A stretch of 6,695 nt of DNA from Gemmatimonadota bacterium (GTDB taxonomy: Bacteria; Gemmatimonadota; Gemmatimonadetes; Longimicrobiales; Longimicrobiaceae): positions 1 through 6,695 of the forward strand of contig JAHWJJ010000262.1 in assembly GCA_019348475.1 (NCBI GenBank). The letters are read 5' to 3'. This document shows positions 1-5,312 of the stretch, piece after piece. The notes beneath the pieces were generated by a model. That model saw only the letters and a program-made list of their open reading frames with translations, had not been told where the DNA came from and did not search any database. How positions within the stretch are numbered: position 1 is the first letter of the stretch; every line of letters starts with the position of its first letter. A program made the translations under genes and the position numbers.

Positions 1-54
1 TTCACCCGTTCACCCGTTCACCCGTTCACCCGTTCACCCGTTCACCCGTTCACC
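1..54. repeat. 8-bp tandem repeat (TTCACCCG), 6 full copies plus 6 bases
   Basis: Six perfect head-to-tail copies of TTCACCCG fill positions 1-48, and the first six bases of a seventh copy (TTCACC) fill 49-54. The array begins at the window edge, so the true copy number is unknown. Read on the minus strand the unit is CGGGTGAA and the array starts one base after the msrB stop codon. Because 8 is not a multiple of 3 and every unit contains TGA, the array closes all three minus-strand frames. The copies show no divergence, which suggests recent slippage expansion. It is a simple-sequence repeat, not a CRISPR array: it has no spacers. Confidence 0.95.
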
Positions 55-55
55 G

Positions 56-502
56 TCACTCGCGCAGCGGCGGCAGCGACTCGCCTTCGGGGACAAAGCG
101 CAGCGCCACGCCGTTGTTGCAGTAGCGCTTGCCCGTGGGCTGCGGCCCGTCATTGAACACGTGCCCCTGGTGGCCGCCGCAGCGCGCGCAGTGGTATTCC
201 GTGCGCGGCCAGAACAGCAGAAAGTCGCGCTTGGTCTCCAGGTGCCCCGGGATGGGATCGTAAAAGCTCGGCCAGCCGGTGCCGCTCTCGTACTTGGTTT
301 CGGAAGTGAACAGCGGCAGGTTGCACGCCGCGCAGACGAACGTCCCCGCGCGCTTTTCCTGGTTCAGAGGGCTCGTTCCCGCGCGTTCCGTCCCTTCTTC
401 GAACAGCACGTGGTACGATTCGGGAGGCAGTTCGCCCCGCCACTCGCTCTTTGGCTTTTCCAGCCGGTCGAAGTCCCTGTCCGCGGACGTCTCCATCGTC
501 AT
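56..502 (-). CDS. msrB: Peptide-methionine (R)-S-oxide reductase MsrB
   Basis: MsrB reduces methionine-R-sulfoxide in oxidised proteins back to methionine, normally using thioredoxin, and serves in oxidative damage repair. The 148-residue product has the whole single-domain fold. Two zinc-binding CxxC pairs lie at C57/C60 (CAAC) and C105/C108 (CARC). The family signature SGTGWPSF is near 73-80, GHVFNDGP follows the second zinc pair, and the catalytic cysteine is C128 in RYCNNGVALRF. No signal peptide is visible, so a cytoplasmic location is expected. The ATG at 502 is chosen because a GGGGAGAGGGAG stretch lies directly upstream; a second ATG two codons later (496) is equally well spaced from it. 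An in-frame extension to 535 lies upstream of that ribosome site and is unlikely. The terminator at 605-639 separates it from the upstream gene, so it probably has its own promoter. The family call is secure. Confidence 0.97.
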   Translation of the reverse strand: MTMETSADRDFDRLEKPKSEWRGELPPESYHVLFEEGTERAGTSPLNQEKRAGTFVCAACNLPLFTSETKYESGTGWPSFYDPIPGHLETKRDFLLFWPRTEYHCARCGGHQGHVFNDGPQPTGKRYCNNGVALRFVPEGESLPPLRE

Positions 503-514
503 CTCCCTCTCCCC
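503..514 (-). promoter_or_regulatory. Ribosome binding site of msrB
   Basis: On the minus strand the purine run GGGGAGAGGGAG abuts the ATG at 502. GGGGAG is 6 bases from that ATG, and the inner GGGAG is 6 bases from the ATG at 496. It excludes the longer upstream start but does not decide between these two. Confidence 0.6.
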
Positions 515-560
515 GTTGCATTCACCACGGCGCACACGGCCGCGCCTGCATCCCCCGTAC

Positions 561-594
561 CCCGTTCGCGGGATCGGGTTTGCCTCCGAACGGG
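561..594. repeat. 8-bp inverted repeat upstream of msrB
   Basis: CCCGTTCG at 561-568 and CGAACGGG at 587-594 are perfect inverted arms separated by 18 bases. The element sits about 60-90 bases upstream of the msrB start and past the terminator of the preceding gene, where a promoter or operator for msrB would be expected. No T-run follows either arm, so it is not a second terminator. I see no convincing -35/-10 pair here. In GC-rich DNA such a match can occur by chance. Confidence 0.3.
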
Positions 595-604
595 CGCCCT
601 GACC

Positions 605-639
605 AAAAGCGGGGGCGCGTCCGCCGACGCGCCCCCGCT
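605..639 (-). terminator. Intrinsic terminator after the membrane-protein gene
   Basis: A perfect 14-bp stem (608-621 with 626-639) encloses a 4-base loop (622-625). On the minus strand the stem is followed directly by TTTT (605-608, the first T also being the last stem base) and then GG. It begins 21 bases after the stop codon of the gene at 661-1398. This is a textbook rho-independent terminator and separates that gene from msrB. Confidence 0.9.
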
Positions 640-660
640 GGGATGGCGATCTACCGCCGG

Positions 661-1398
661 TCAGTACGCCGGCACCGGTTCGACGGGCAGTTCGGCCAGG
701 CGGTCGGTGGCGACGCTCACGTCGAAGGCTTCCTTGCGGATGCGCAGATCGTAGTACAGCACCGTCCCCACTACCGCGGTCAGCGGGTTGATGGCGATCA
801 GGGCCACGTTGGTCAGCAGCGTTGCAAGGCGCACGTCCGCAACGCCCAGGCCGATCACCGCGCCGAACCCCATCATGGCGAACATCACGATAAAGAACGC
901 CAGCACGCCGGTGAGCAGGATGTGCGTGAACTCGCCCTCCGCCAGCGACCTGGAGCGCTGGTAGGCTTCGTTCGTCGTCTTTCCTTCGATCATCACCGCC
1001 TGCTGCATCACGAACGTCAGCGCCATGGCGATGATTCCCGGGATGATGAAAAGGAGCAGCCCGAGGAACACCAGGATGCCCTGAAACATCGCAGCGCCCC
1101 AGACGGAAAGGAAGCGGCGCCCTACCGTGCGCACCGCGTCTGCCGCCGCAACCTCACGTCCCATATAGGCCTCCGAGGCGATCACCACCACCGCCGCGCT
1201 GGCCGCCAGGAAGAAAAGGCCGGCGACGGTTTCCATCATTCCCAGCATCTCCAGCGGCACCACGGCCTCCAGCACCAGGAGCGGCAGCACCAGGACGCCG
1301 GTCGCCGTCGCCATCTGCTTCCAGCGGCTGCGATACAGCTGAAACGCGAGGTCCAGAATCTCGCCCACGGAGCGGGCGCGCAGTGCAGGTGCGTTCAT
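661..1398 (-). CDS. Membrane protein, glycerophosphodiester phosphodiesterase membrane-domain-like
   Basis: The 245-residue product is an integral membrane protein with no visible enzymatic motif. It opens with an amphipathic RSVGEILDLAFQLYR segment (9-23). Hydrophobic stretches follow near 31-49, 56-75, 101-131, 158-186 and 191-215, and it ends in a short soluble tail with YYDLRIRKEAFD at 215-226. The GEILD..F.LYR opening, the N-E-A-x-x-R-S helix near 143-150 and the terminal YYDLR-x-R-K-E motif match membrane proteins usually annotated as glycerophosphoryl diester phosphodiesterase membrane domain; molecular function is not established for stand-alone members. The ATG at 1398 is chosen because a promoter at 1450-1477 would put the transcript start near 1443. 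A TTG start at 1458 would lie upstream of that. The leader lacks a clear Shine-Dalgarno and is pyrimidine-rich. The gene is closed by the terminator at 605-639. Confidence 0.75.
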   Translation of the reverse strand: MNAPALRARSVGEILDLAFQLYRSRWKQMATATGVLVLPLLVLEAVVPLEMLGMMETVAGLFFLAASAAVVVIASEAYMGREVAAADAVRTVGRRFLSVWGAAMFQGILVFLGLLLFIIPGIIAMALTFVMQQAVMIEGKTTNEAYQRSRSLAEGEFTHILLTGVLAFFIVMFAMMGFGAVIGLGVADVRLATLLTNVALIAINPLTAVVGTVLYYDLRIRKEAFDVSVATDRLAELPVEPVPAY

Positions 1399-1449
1399 TC
1401 GAAGGATCTGCGGGATGAGGGAGGGAAGGGAGAAGAACGAACCGGGCGC

Positions 1450-1477
1450 AATATACAACGCGGCACACCCTCCGCAA
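1450..1477 (-). promoter_or_regulatory. Sigma70-like promoter for the membrane-protein gene
   Basis: On the minus strand TTGCGG (1472-1477) and TATATT (1450-1455) are separated by 16 bases. TATATT is the AT-richest hexamer in the surrounding sequence. The predicted transcript start is near 1443, giving a leader of about 45 bases before the ATG at 1398. The site lies in the short gap after the FAD oxidoreductase gene, which makes the membrane-protein gene at least partly independent of the upstream operon. Confidence 0.5.
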
Positions 1478-1513
1478 GCACAATGGCGCTGAAGGCGCGG
1501 CAGAGGCGCCGCG

Positions 1514-2680
1514 CTATCCGGCCGCAGCCTCCGCTTCCCGTGCGGACCCGAACACCTCGCCCGGTTCCGACTTCGCGCCCAGCGCCAGCTCCGCCGCCGC
1601 GCGCCCGCACAGCGCGCCGATCACGTTGCCGGTGCCGCTGTAGGCCCCGGCGGCCCACACGCGCGGGCGCACCTGTTCCAGGATGGGCAGCCCCGTGGGG
1701 GTGAAGCCGACGCACGCCGCCCAGCGGTGCGTCACCGGCGCGCGAACGCCCAGCCGCTCGCGAAGAAAGCGCTCCAGCGGGCCCTGCACCGGCTCGCACG
1801 GTTCCGCCGCGTGCGTCCACTGGCTCTCGCCCCCGGCGTCGCGAAAGCCGCCCAGGGCAATGCGGCCGTCCGGCAGCTGCTGCCAGTACTCGAACCCCCA
1901 GCGCGCGTACACCGGCCGCGGAAAGCGCACCTCGTCCGTGGGCGCGGTGGCGATCATCTGCAGGCGCGCGGTGCGGATGCGCGGCGCCAGCTCGGCCAGG
2001 ACCGCCTCCAGCCGGCCGTCCACGGCGACGACGACCTGGCCGCAGCGGATGGTGCCGCCCGGCGTCAACACCTGGCCCGGGCGGACGTCCAGCGCGGGCG
2101 TGTGCTCGTACAGCCGCGCGCCCGCCTCCGCCGCGCGCCGCGCAAGGATGCGGCAGCGGTGCAGCGGGTTGAAGACGCCGTCCGTGGGCAGCAGCAGCCC
2201 GCGCCCCTCGGGCCCCTCGTACCACTCCCCCGGCAGGTCGTCCGCCCGCAGCGCGGCCAGGTGGCGGCGGCAGTCTTCCACCTCGTCCTCACTGTCCCCG
2301 ATGCGCAGCGATCCCGTGAGCCGCACCGCCTCCGGCGTCTCCGCCGCGATCCGAAGGATCTCGTCCATCGTCAGGCGATAGATGCGCCGCGCCCGCTCGC
2401 GCCCGTGCCGCGCCACCGCGTCGTGGTAGAAGTCGTACGTCCCCGCGAGCAGAAAGCCCCCGTTCCGCCCCGCCGCCCCGCCTGCCACCGCCCCCGCGTC
2501 GATGCCGATCACCGAAACGCCCCGCCGCAGCAGCTCGCCGATGCACGTGAGCCCCGACCCGCCCAGCCCCACCACGCACACGTCGGCGGATACCTCGCCC
2601 TCCAGCCGCGGCAGGGGCGTCCAGGTCCCGTCGTCCCAGACGGGGGTGTTCGGGTGAAACTGACCGGCGTTGCGGATCAC
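1514..2680 (-). CDS. FAD-dependent oxidoreductase, DAO (D-amino-acid oxidase-like) family
   Basis: The product is a flavoprotein of the family that includes PuuB-type gamma-glutamylputrescine oxidase and glycine or sarcosine oxidases, which oxidise amine or amino-acid C-N bonds; the substrate cannot be read from sequence. With the GTG start it has 388 residues, typical for the family. The N-terminal Rossmann motif GLGGSG is at 38-43 with the acidic end of strand 2 at D61 (GIDAG), followed by AAGRNGGF (69-76), a usual FAD-contacting segment. The C-terminal FAD motif GAYSGTGNVIG is preceded by FTPTGLPIL. No signal peptide is seen, so it is probably cytoplasmic. The GTG at 2680 overlaps the upstream stop as GTGA and has GAAGG 10 bases before it. 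An ATG at 2701 (395 residues) lacks a ribosome site and would overlap the upstream gene by 25 bases. GC is much higher than in that upstream gene. Confidence 0.9.
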   Translation of the reverse strand: MIRNAGQFHPNTPVWDDGTWTPLPRLEGEVSADVCVVGLGGSGLTCIGELLRRGVSVIGIDAGAVAGGAAGRNGGFLLAGTYDFYHDAVARHGRERARRIYRLTMDEILRIAAETPEAVRLTGSLRIGDSEDEVEDCRRHLAALRADDLPGEWYEGPEGRGLLLPTDGVFNPLHRCRILARRAAEAGARLYEHTPALDVRPGQVLTPGGTIRCGQVVVAVDGRLEAVLAELAPRIRTARLQMIATAPTDEVRFPRPVYARWGFEYWQQLPDGRIALGGFRDAGGESQWTHAAEPCEPVQGPLERFLRERLGVRAPVTHRWAACVGFTPTGLPILEQVRPRVWAAGAYSGTGNVIGALCGRAAAELALGAKSEPGEVFGSAREAEAAAG

Positions 2681-3303
2681 CAGCTGTTCACCTTCAGCCA
2701 TTCGGCGCAGAGAGTGGTGAAGTCGTTGAAGATCAGTTCGTCCCGATCCAGCCGCAGCGCGTCGCACATAAGAGGCAACTCTCGCTGGAATCGCTCATAC
2801 CGCTCGACCATCACCGAGCCGCCGGGAATGACGATGCCTGACGCGGCGGAGGCGTTGCGCAGCCAATCGCGCACGATCTTTACGCCTTCGACCGGATCTC
2901 CCCCGTGCGACCGGATGTCCTGGCCGGCGATGTCGGAGCAATATTTCTGATAGCGGAACGGCGCCCGGTCCAGGATCAGGGCCAGCTTCTTACGCTGCTC
3001 TCCGGTCCCGTACTTCTTGGCACCAAGGAAGAGGCCAAGCTCCAGCGGCATGTTGAACCGGGGCAGTTGCCAGCTCTCGTCGAGCTCGGTCCGCGAGATG
3101 TCGTGGATGCCCAGCCCGCACGCCCCGATGATGCTCTGGATCTTGTCGATCCTGACCTGACTCGCATCCTCGACTTCCAGCGCGCAGCGTGCTACGAACC
3201 CGCAATCGTGAACGGCGAATACCAGCGCCTCGAATATAGGCCGGTATTCGCCGTCGAAGGGACAGTTGATGAAGACCTGGTCGAAGTATCCCGTCTTCCC
3301 CAC
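2677..3303 (-). CDS. Hypothetical protein with TIR-like / nucleoside deoxyribosyltransferase-like N-terminal domain
   Basis: The 208-residue product has no certain function. It opens with a hydrophobic strand ending FINCPFD (11-17) and continues with a helix, CGFVARCALEVED (34-46), IDKIQSIIGACGLGIHDISR (52-71) and NMPLELGLFLGAKKYG (84-99), then strand LALILD (107-112) and SDIAGQDI (123-130). The order strand, helix, a D-x-S strand end and an N-x-P-x-E-L-G helix resembles TIR and nucleoside 2-deoxyribosyltransferase-like nucleotide-processing folds, in which a helix glutamate (here perhaps E88) is catalytic. That reading is inference. I recall uncharacterised bacterial homologues sharing these motifs but no named function. 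There are no membrane segments. It starts at GTG 3303, with GGGGGGAGGA ending 3 bases upstream. GC is lower than its neighbours (35/60 at 2941-3000), suggesting horizontal acquisition. Its stop overlaps the oxidoreductase start. Confidence 0.85.
   Translation of the reverse strand: MGKTGYFDQVFINCPFDGEYRPIFEALVFAVHDCGFVARCALEVEDASQVRIDKIQSIIGACGLGIHDISRTELDESWQLPRFNMPLELGLFLGAKKYGTGEQRKKLALILDRAPFRYQKYCSDIAGQDIRSHGGDPVEGVKIVRDWLRNASAASGIVIPGGSVMVERYERFQRELPLMCDALRLDRDELIFNDFTTLCAEWLKVNSW
2691..2695 (-). promoter_or_regulatory. Ribosome binding site favouring the GTG start of the oxidoreductase
   Basis: GAAGG on the minus strand lies 10 bases before the GTG at 2680 and inside the coding end of the upstream gene. 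No comparable purine motif precedes the ATG at 2701. Together with the GTGA overlap it favours GTG and translational coupling. Confidence 0.4.
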
Positions 3304-3605
3304 ACGTCCTCCCCCCGTCTAAGCGTCAATTGAACCTACGCTCGTTTGCTGATCTCCTTTGCTGCGGACCGTGCGGCACTCCGCGATACGGTGCCCGTTT
3401 TTGCTGAGCTTTTGACCACCCGAGCATTGGCGGGGGCCTGGGAGGGAGTCCGACCGTTGTCCCTCGATGCGCCGCTTGGATTGGGGGTAGCAGAGCGGCT
3501 GTTTGGGTTTGACATGCTTCCTCCCCACGTTGAAGTACTGAACTAGATGAATTGTAGCGCAGAAGTCGCCGACGTTCAACTCATCGAGATGCAAAGGCAA
3601 ACAGA
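3304..3605. other. Gene-poor, lower-GC stretch between divergent genes
   Basis: These 302 bases lie between the minus-strand TIR-like gene and a plus-strand gene relic. GC is low for this genome (28/60 at 3541-3600). The Shine-Dalgarno-like GGGGGGAGGA (3307-3316, minus) belongs to the TIR-like gene. On the plus strand a TTG-initiated frame (3346-3546, 66 codons) ends in TAG, and the same frame resumes at once with ATG 3547 for 20 codons to a TGA at 3607-3609. I recognise neither piece; they may be relics of one older gene. No clear promoter for the TIR-like gene is visible. Confidence 0.5.
3509..3536 (+). promoter_or_regulatory. Possible promoter for the plus-strand small-gene relic
   Basis: A consensus -35 hexamer TTGACA (3509-3514) is followed after 16 bases by a weak -10, TGAAGT (3531-3536, three of six matches). 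It would start transcription near 3543, about 60 bases before the GTG at 3606. The -35 is good and the -10 poor, so this is only suggestive. Confidence 0.25.
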
Positions 3606-3800
3606 GTGACCACCGGTCCCGGTGACGAGATCCTGCCCGAGTACAGCCTCGAAGGGGGCGTTCGTGGCAAGTACGCCGCGCGGTATGCGGCGGGCAACAA
3701 CCTGGTGCGGCTGGACGCTGACGTGGCGGCGGTATTCCGGATTCCGAGTCCGTGAACCGCGCGCTGAGAGCCATCGCCGGCATCATACACGATCACGAAG
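3606..3800 (+). pseudogene. Frameshifted small protein of the PEYDxSxGVRGKY family
   Basis: A GTG at 3606, with AAAGG 8 bases upstream, opens 49 codons ending in TGA at 3753-3755. The product carries DEILPEYSLEGGVRGKYAAR and then NLVRLDADVAAVF. I recognise this pattern as a widespread family of roughly 75-85-residue bacterial proteins of unestablished function. Members usually continue VFPDSESVNEALRxL. Here that tail (DSESVNRALRAIAGI) is present in another plus-strand frame directly after VF. Adding a single base in the CC at 3737-3738 would restore VF-P-DSESVN in frame. The simplest reading is a one-base deletion that broke the gene. The restored frame has no stop near the usual length and runs into the next gene's terminator, so the end is decayed too; the end given here is approximate. 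A sequencing error is the main alternative. It is the only recognisable coding relic on the plus strand. Confidence 0.7.
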
Positions 3801-4014
3801 GTGCACCCGGTCGTGGTCGTCCCAGACGGCAGTGTTCGGTTCGGATGTCACGACGACCGCTTCTGGATTCAGGAGTTCAGCGGGCGGATGGATATGCTCC
3901 CGCGCGATACGCCGCCAAATCTGACGAGAAGGTCGCGCAGCCGAAAGCGCTCGGGCTTCGCGAGCGCCCCCAGCCCACCCGAGAAGCTGGCGCGAACGGT
4001 CGTATAACGGCCAC
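3801..4014. other. Degraded intergenic stretch with an unrecognised plus-strand frame
   Basis: Beyond the small-gene relic, a GTG at 3801 opens a 68-codon plus-strand frame ending at 4007. Its first half (VRFGCHDDRFWIQEF and MDMLPRDTPPN) has codon positions rich in third-base G or C and reads like real protein; the second half turns arginine/serine-rich. It has no visible ribosome site and I do not recognise it. It may be another relic of the same plus-strand locus. Nothing else is apparent before the terminator at 4015. Confidence 0.3.
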
Positions 4015-4045
4015 AAAAGACGAAGCCCCGCGTGGCGGGGCTTCG
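4015..4045 (-). terminator. Intrinsic terminator after the PQQ lipoprotein gene
   Basis: A perfect 11-bp stem (4021-4031 with 4035-4045) encloses a 3-base loop. On the minus strand it is followed by TCTTTT. It begins 20 bases after the stop codon of the gene at 4066-5208. No T-run follows on the plus strand, so it works for the minus strand only. Confidence 0.88.
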
Positions 4046-4065
4046 GAGCGCGTGTGGTTCCCGCG

Positions 4066-5208
4066 TCAGCGGCAGCGGTAGGCGTACGCGGCACGGTTGC
4101 CCAGAACGAACACGCGGTCCTCGTACACGGCGAATCCGGAGGTCGGGTATTCGGTGGCCTCCTCGTCCTGCTGGTACAGCACGCGCCCGGTGCGGCGATC
4201 CAGCACTGAAAGGCCCAACCAGGTAACGAAGATGCGATCCCCGCAGACCGCGAAAGAGTGGTTGCTCGCGGGCGTCCTCGTCTTCCAGATCACGCGGCCC
4301 GTCTGCACCTCGACGGCGTAGACATAGGTGTCGTTCGAGGCGAGGTATGCAACGTTGCCGACCACCATGGGCGCCTGGTGCGGCCCCACGAAGCCCGGCG
4401 CACCGGGAACCCTCCAGACTTCCTGTCCGGTAAACCGATCGATGGCAAAGAACGCGTTCCCCTTCAGCGCGCTTACGAGCAGCAGCCGGCCCGCAACCGT
4501 CGGACTGCCGATCACGTTGCGCCGGTCAGTCCCGTCGCCGTTGCGGAACTTCCAGAGCACTGCGCCCGTGGCGCGGTCCAGGGCGACGATCCATCCGGTG
4601 GCAATGTATCCGTTTTCCGCGTTGAACTGTTCCGCGCCGGCGTAGACCGTGTCGCCACTCACGGCGATTCCGGCGATCGTGCCGAAATACTGCCAGTCCG
4701 GCCCGATGTCGGTGCTCCAGAGCACCGCGCCGTTGCGCTGGTCCAGCGCGTAGACGCGATGCGTCGCCGTCCCCACGTAAAACGCACCCTCGTCGGCAGC
4801 ACTCTCGCTGAATGCGCTGTGCGACTCCTGGTCGAATCGCCACAGCTCTTCACCGGTGGTGGCATCCAGCGCGAATGCCACGCCCTCGGCCGCGAGCAGC
4901 CGCCCGTTGCGCACGATCACGTTCCTGGGGATGGTAGACGTAAGTCCCCGGGTCCAGAGGATTCTTCCATCCCCTGCATCGTAAGCGACCACTCCTCCCG
5001 GCGTGGCGTAGAGACGCGCGCCGTCGGTGGCAGGCATGTCATCCGCGGACCCAAACCGCGGCTCGTGCACCGTCCGCCAGAGAAGGGGCGGAGCATCGCC
5101 CCTGCTGCCGCCGAAGATGTCCTGGCAGCCGGCAAGCAGGATCGGCAGTGCAGCTGAGGTGAGCGCGACGCGAAGGATGGCTTGGTGTCGGCGGCTTCCG
5201 TTTACCAT
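4066..5208 (-). CDS. PQQ-binding-like beta-propeller lipoprotein
   Basis: The 380-residue product is a predicted lipoprotein with a PQQ-type beta-propeller resembling BamB and the propeller domains of quinoprotein dehydrogenases. A type II signal peptide shows basic residues (RR at 6-7), a hydrophobic core near 11-25 and the lipobox LAGC with C28 as the lipidated cysteine. Gln29 follows it, which under the E. coli rule favours the outer membrane. Seven tryptophan-docking repeats of the form D-x-x-x-G-x-x-x-W end near residues 85, 123, 164, 219, 265, 308 and 345 (the last with Y), giving a full propeller. I see no dehydrogenase catalytic or haem-binding motif, so a scaffold or binding role is likelier than catalysis. 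The ATG at 5208 gives a correctly placed signal peptide but lacks a clear Shine-Dalgarno. The gene starts 104 bases after the helicase stop and ends in its own terminator. Confidence 0.92.
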   Translation of the reverse strand: MVNGSRRHQAILRVALTSAALPILLAGCQDIFGGSRGDAPPLLWRTVHEPRFGSADDMPATDGARLYATPGGVVAYDAGDGRILWTRGLTSTIPRNVIVRNGRLLAAEGVAFALDATTGEELWRFDQESHSAFSESAADEGAFYVGTATHRVYALDQRNGAVLWSTDIGPDWQYFGTIAGIAVSGDTVYAGAEQFNAENGYIATGWIVALDRATGAVLWKFRNGDGTDRRNVIGSPTVAGRLLLVSALKGNAFFAIDRFTGQEVWRVPGAPGFVGPHQAPMVVGNVAYLASNDTYVYAVEVQTGRVIWKTRTPASNHSFAVCGDRIFVTWLGLSVLDRRTGRVLYQQDEEATEYPTSGFAVYEDRVFVLGNRAAYAYRCR

Positions 5209-5213
5209 GTTTT

Positions 5214-5242
5214 GATTTTGGGTTGGATGAGCATGCCGTCAA
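5214..5242 (-). promoter_or_regulatory. Weak candidate promoter for the PQQ lipoprotein gene
   Basis: On the minus strand TTGACG (5237-5242) is followed after 17 bases by AAAATC (5214-5219). The -35 is good, the -10 matches the consensus at only two positions. Used as a promoter it would start transcription at or just before the ATG at 5208, which would explain the missing Shine-Dalgarno. The gap also holds an 8-bp palindrome TTGATCAA (5246-5253) next to the -35. Confidence 0.25.
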
Positions 5243-5312
5243 TCATTGATCAAAACAGCAGCCCCCGGAGCGTTGTCCGCGACTGCCGTTGTTCGGGCAA
5301 GGGAGCGCGCGG

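Noticed and set aside
1..54. CRISPR-like repeat array
   Set aside because: Units are 8 bases, contiguous and without spacers, so it is a simple tandem repeat.
1495..1514. Hairpin just after the oxidoreductase gene (7-bp stem, 6-base loop) as a terminator
   Set aside because: One arm reaches into the stop codon and no T-run follows on the minus strand; short GC hairpins are common by chance here.
451..1704. Long plus-strand open frame (417 codons) opposite msrB, the membrane gene and the oxidoreductase
   Set aside because: It spans three well-supported minus-strand genes plus a terminator and is rich in His, Arg and Gln, as expected for an antisense shadow in GC-rich DNA.
1727..2950. Long plus-strand open frame (407 codons)
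   Set aside because: Antisense to the oxidoreductase and the TIR-like gene, with no recognisable domain and a low-complexity composition.
3319..3786. Minus-strand open frame of 155 codons in the gene-poor region
   Set aside because: It is antisense to the recognisable small-protein relic, shows no known motif, and is rich in Arg, Pro and Ser.
4258..5157. Plus-strand open frame of 299 codons
   Set aside because: Antisense shadow of the PQQ propeller gene, whose seven repeats and lipobox are unambiguous.
5277..5312. Terminator after the helicase gene
   Set aside because: Only a weak imperfect hairpin with no T-run directly after it; I cannot support termination, so read-through into the PQQ lipoprotein gene remains possible.
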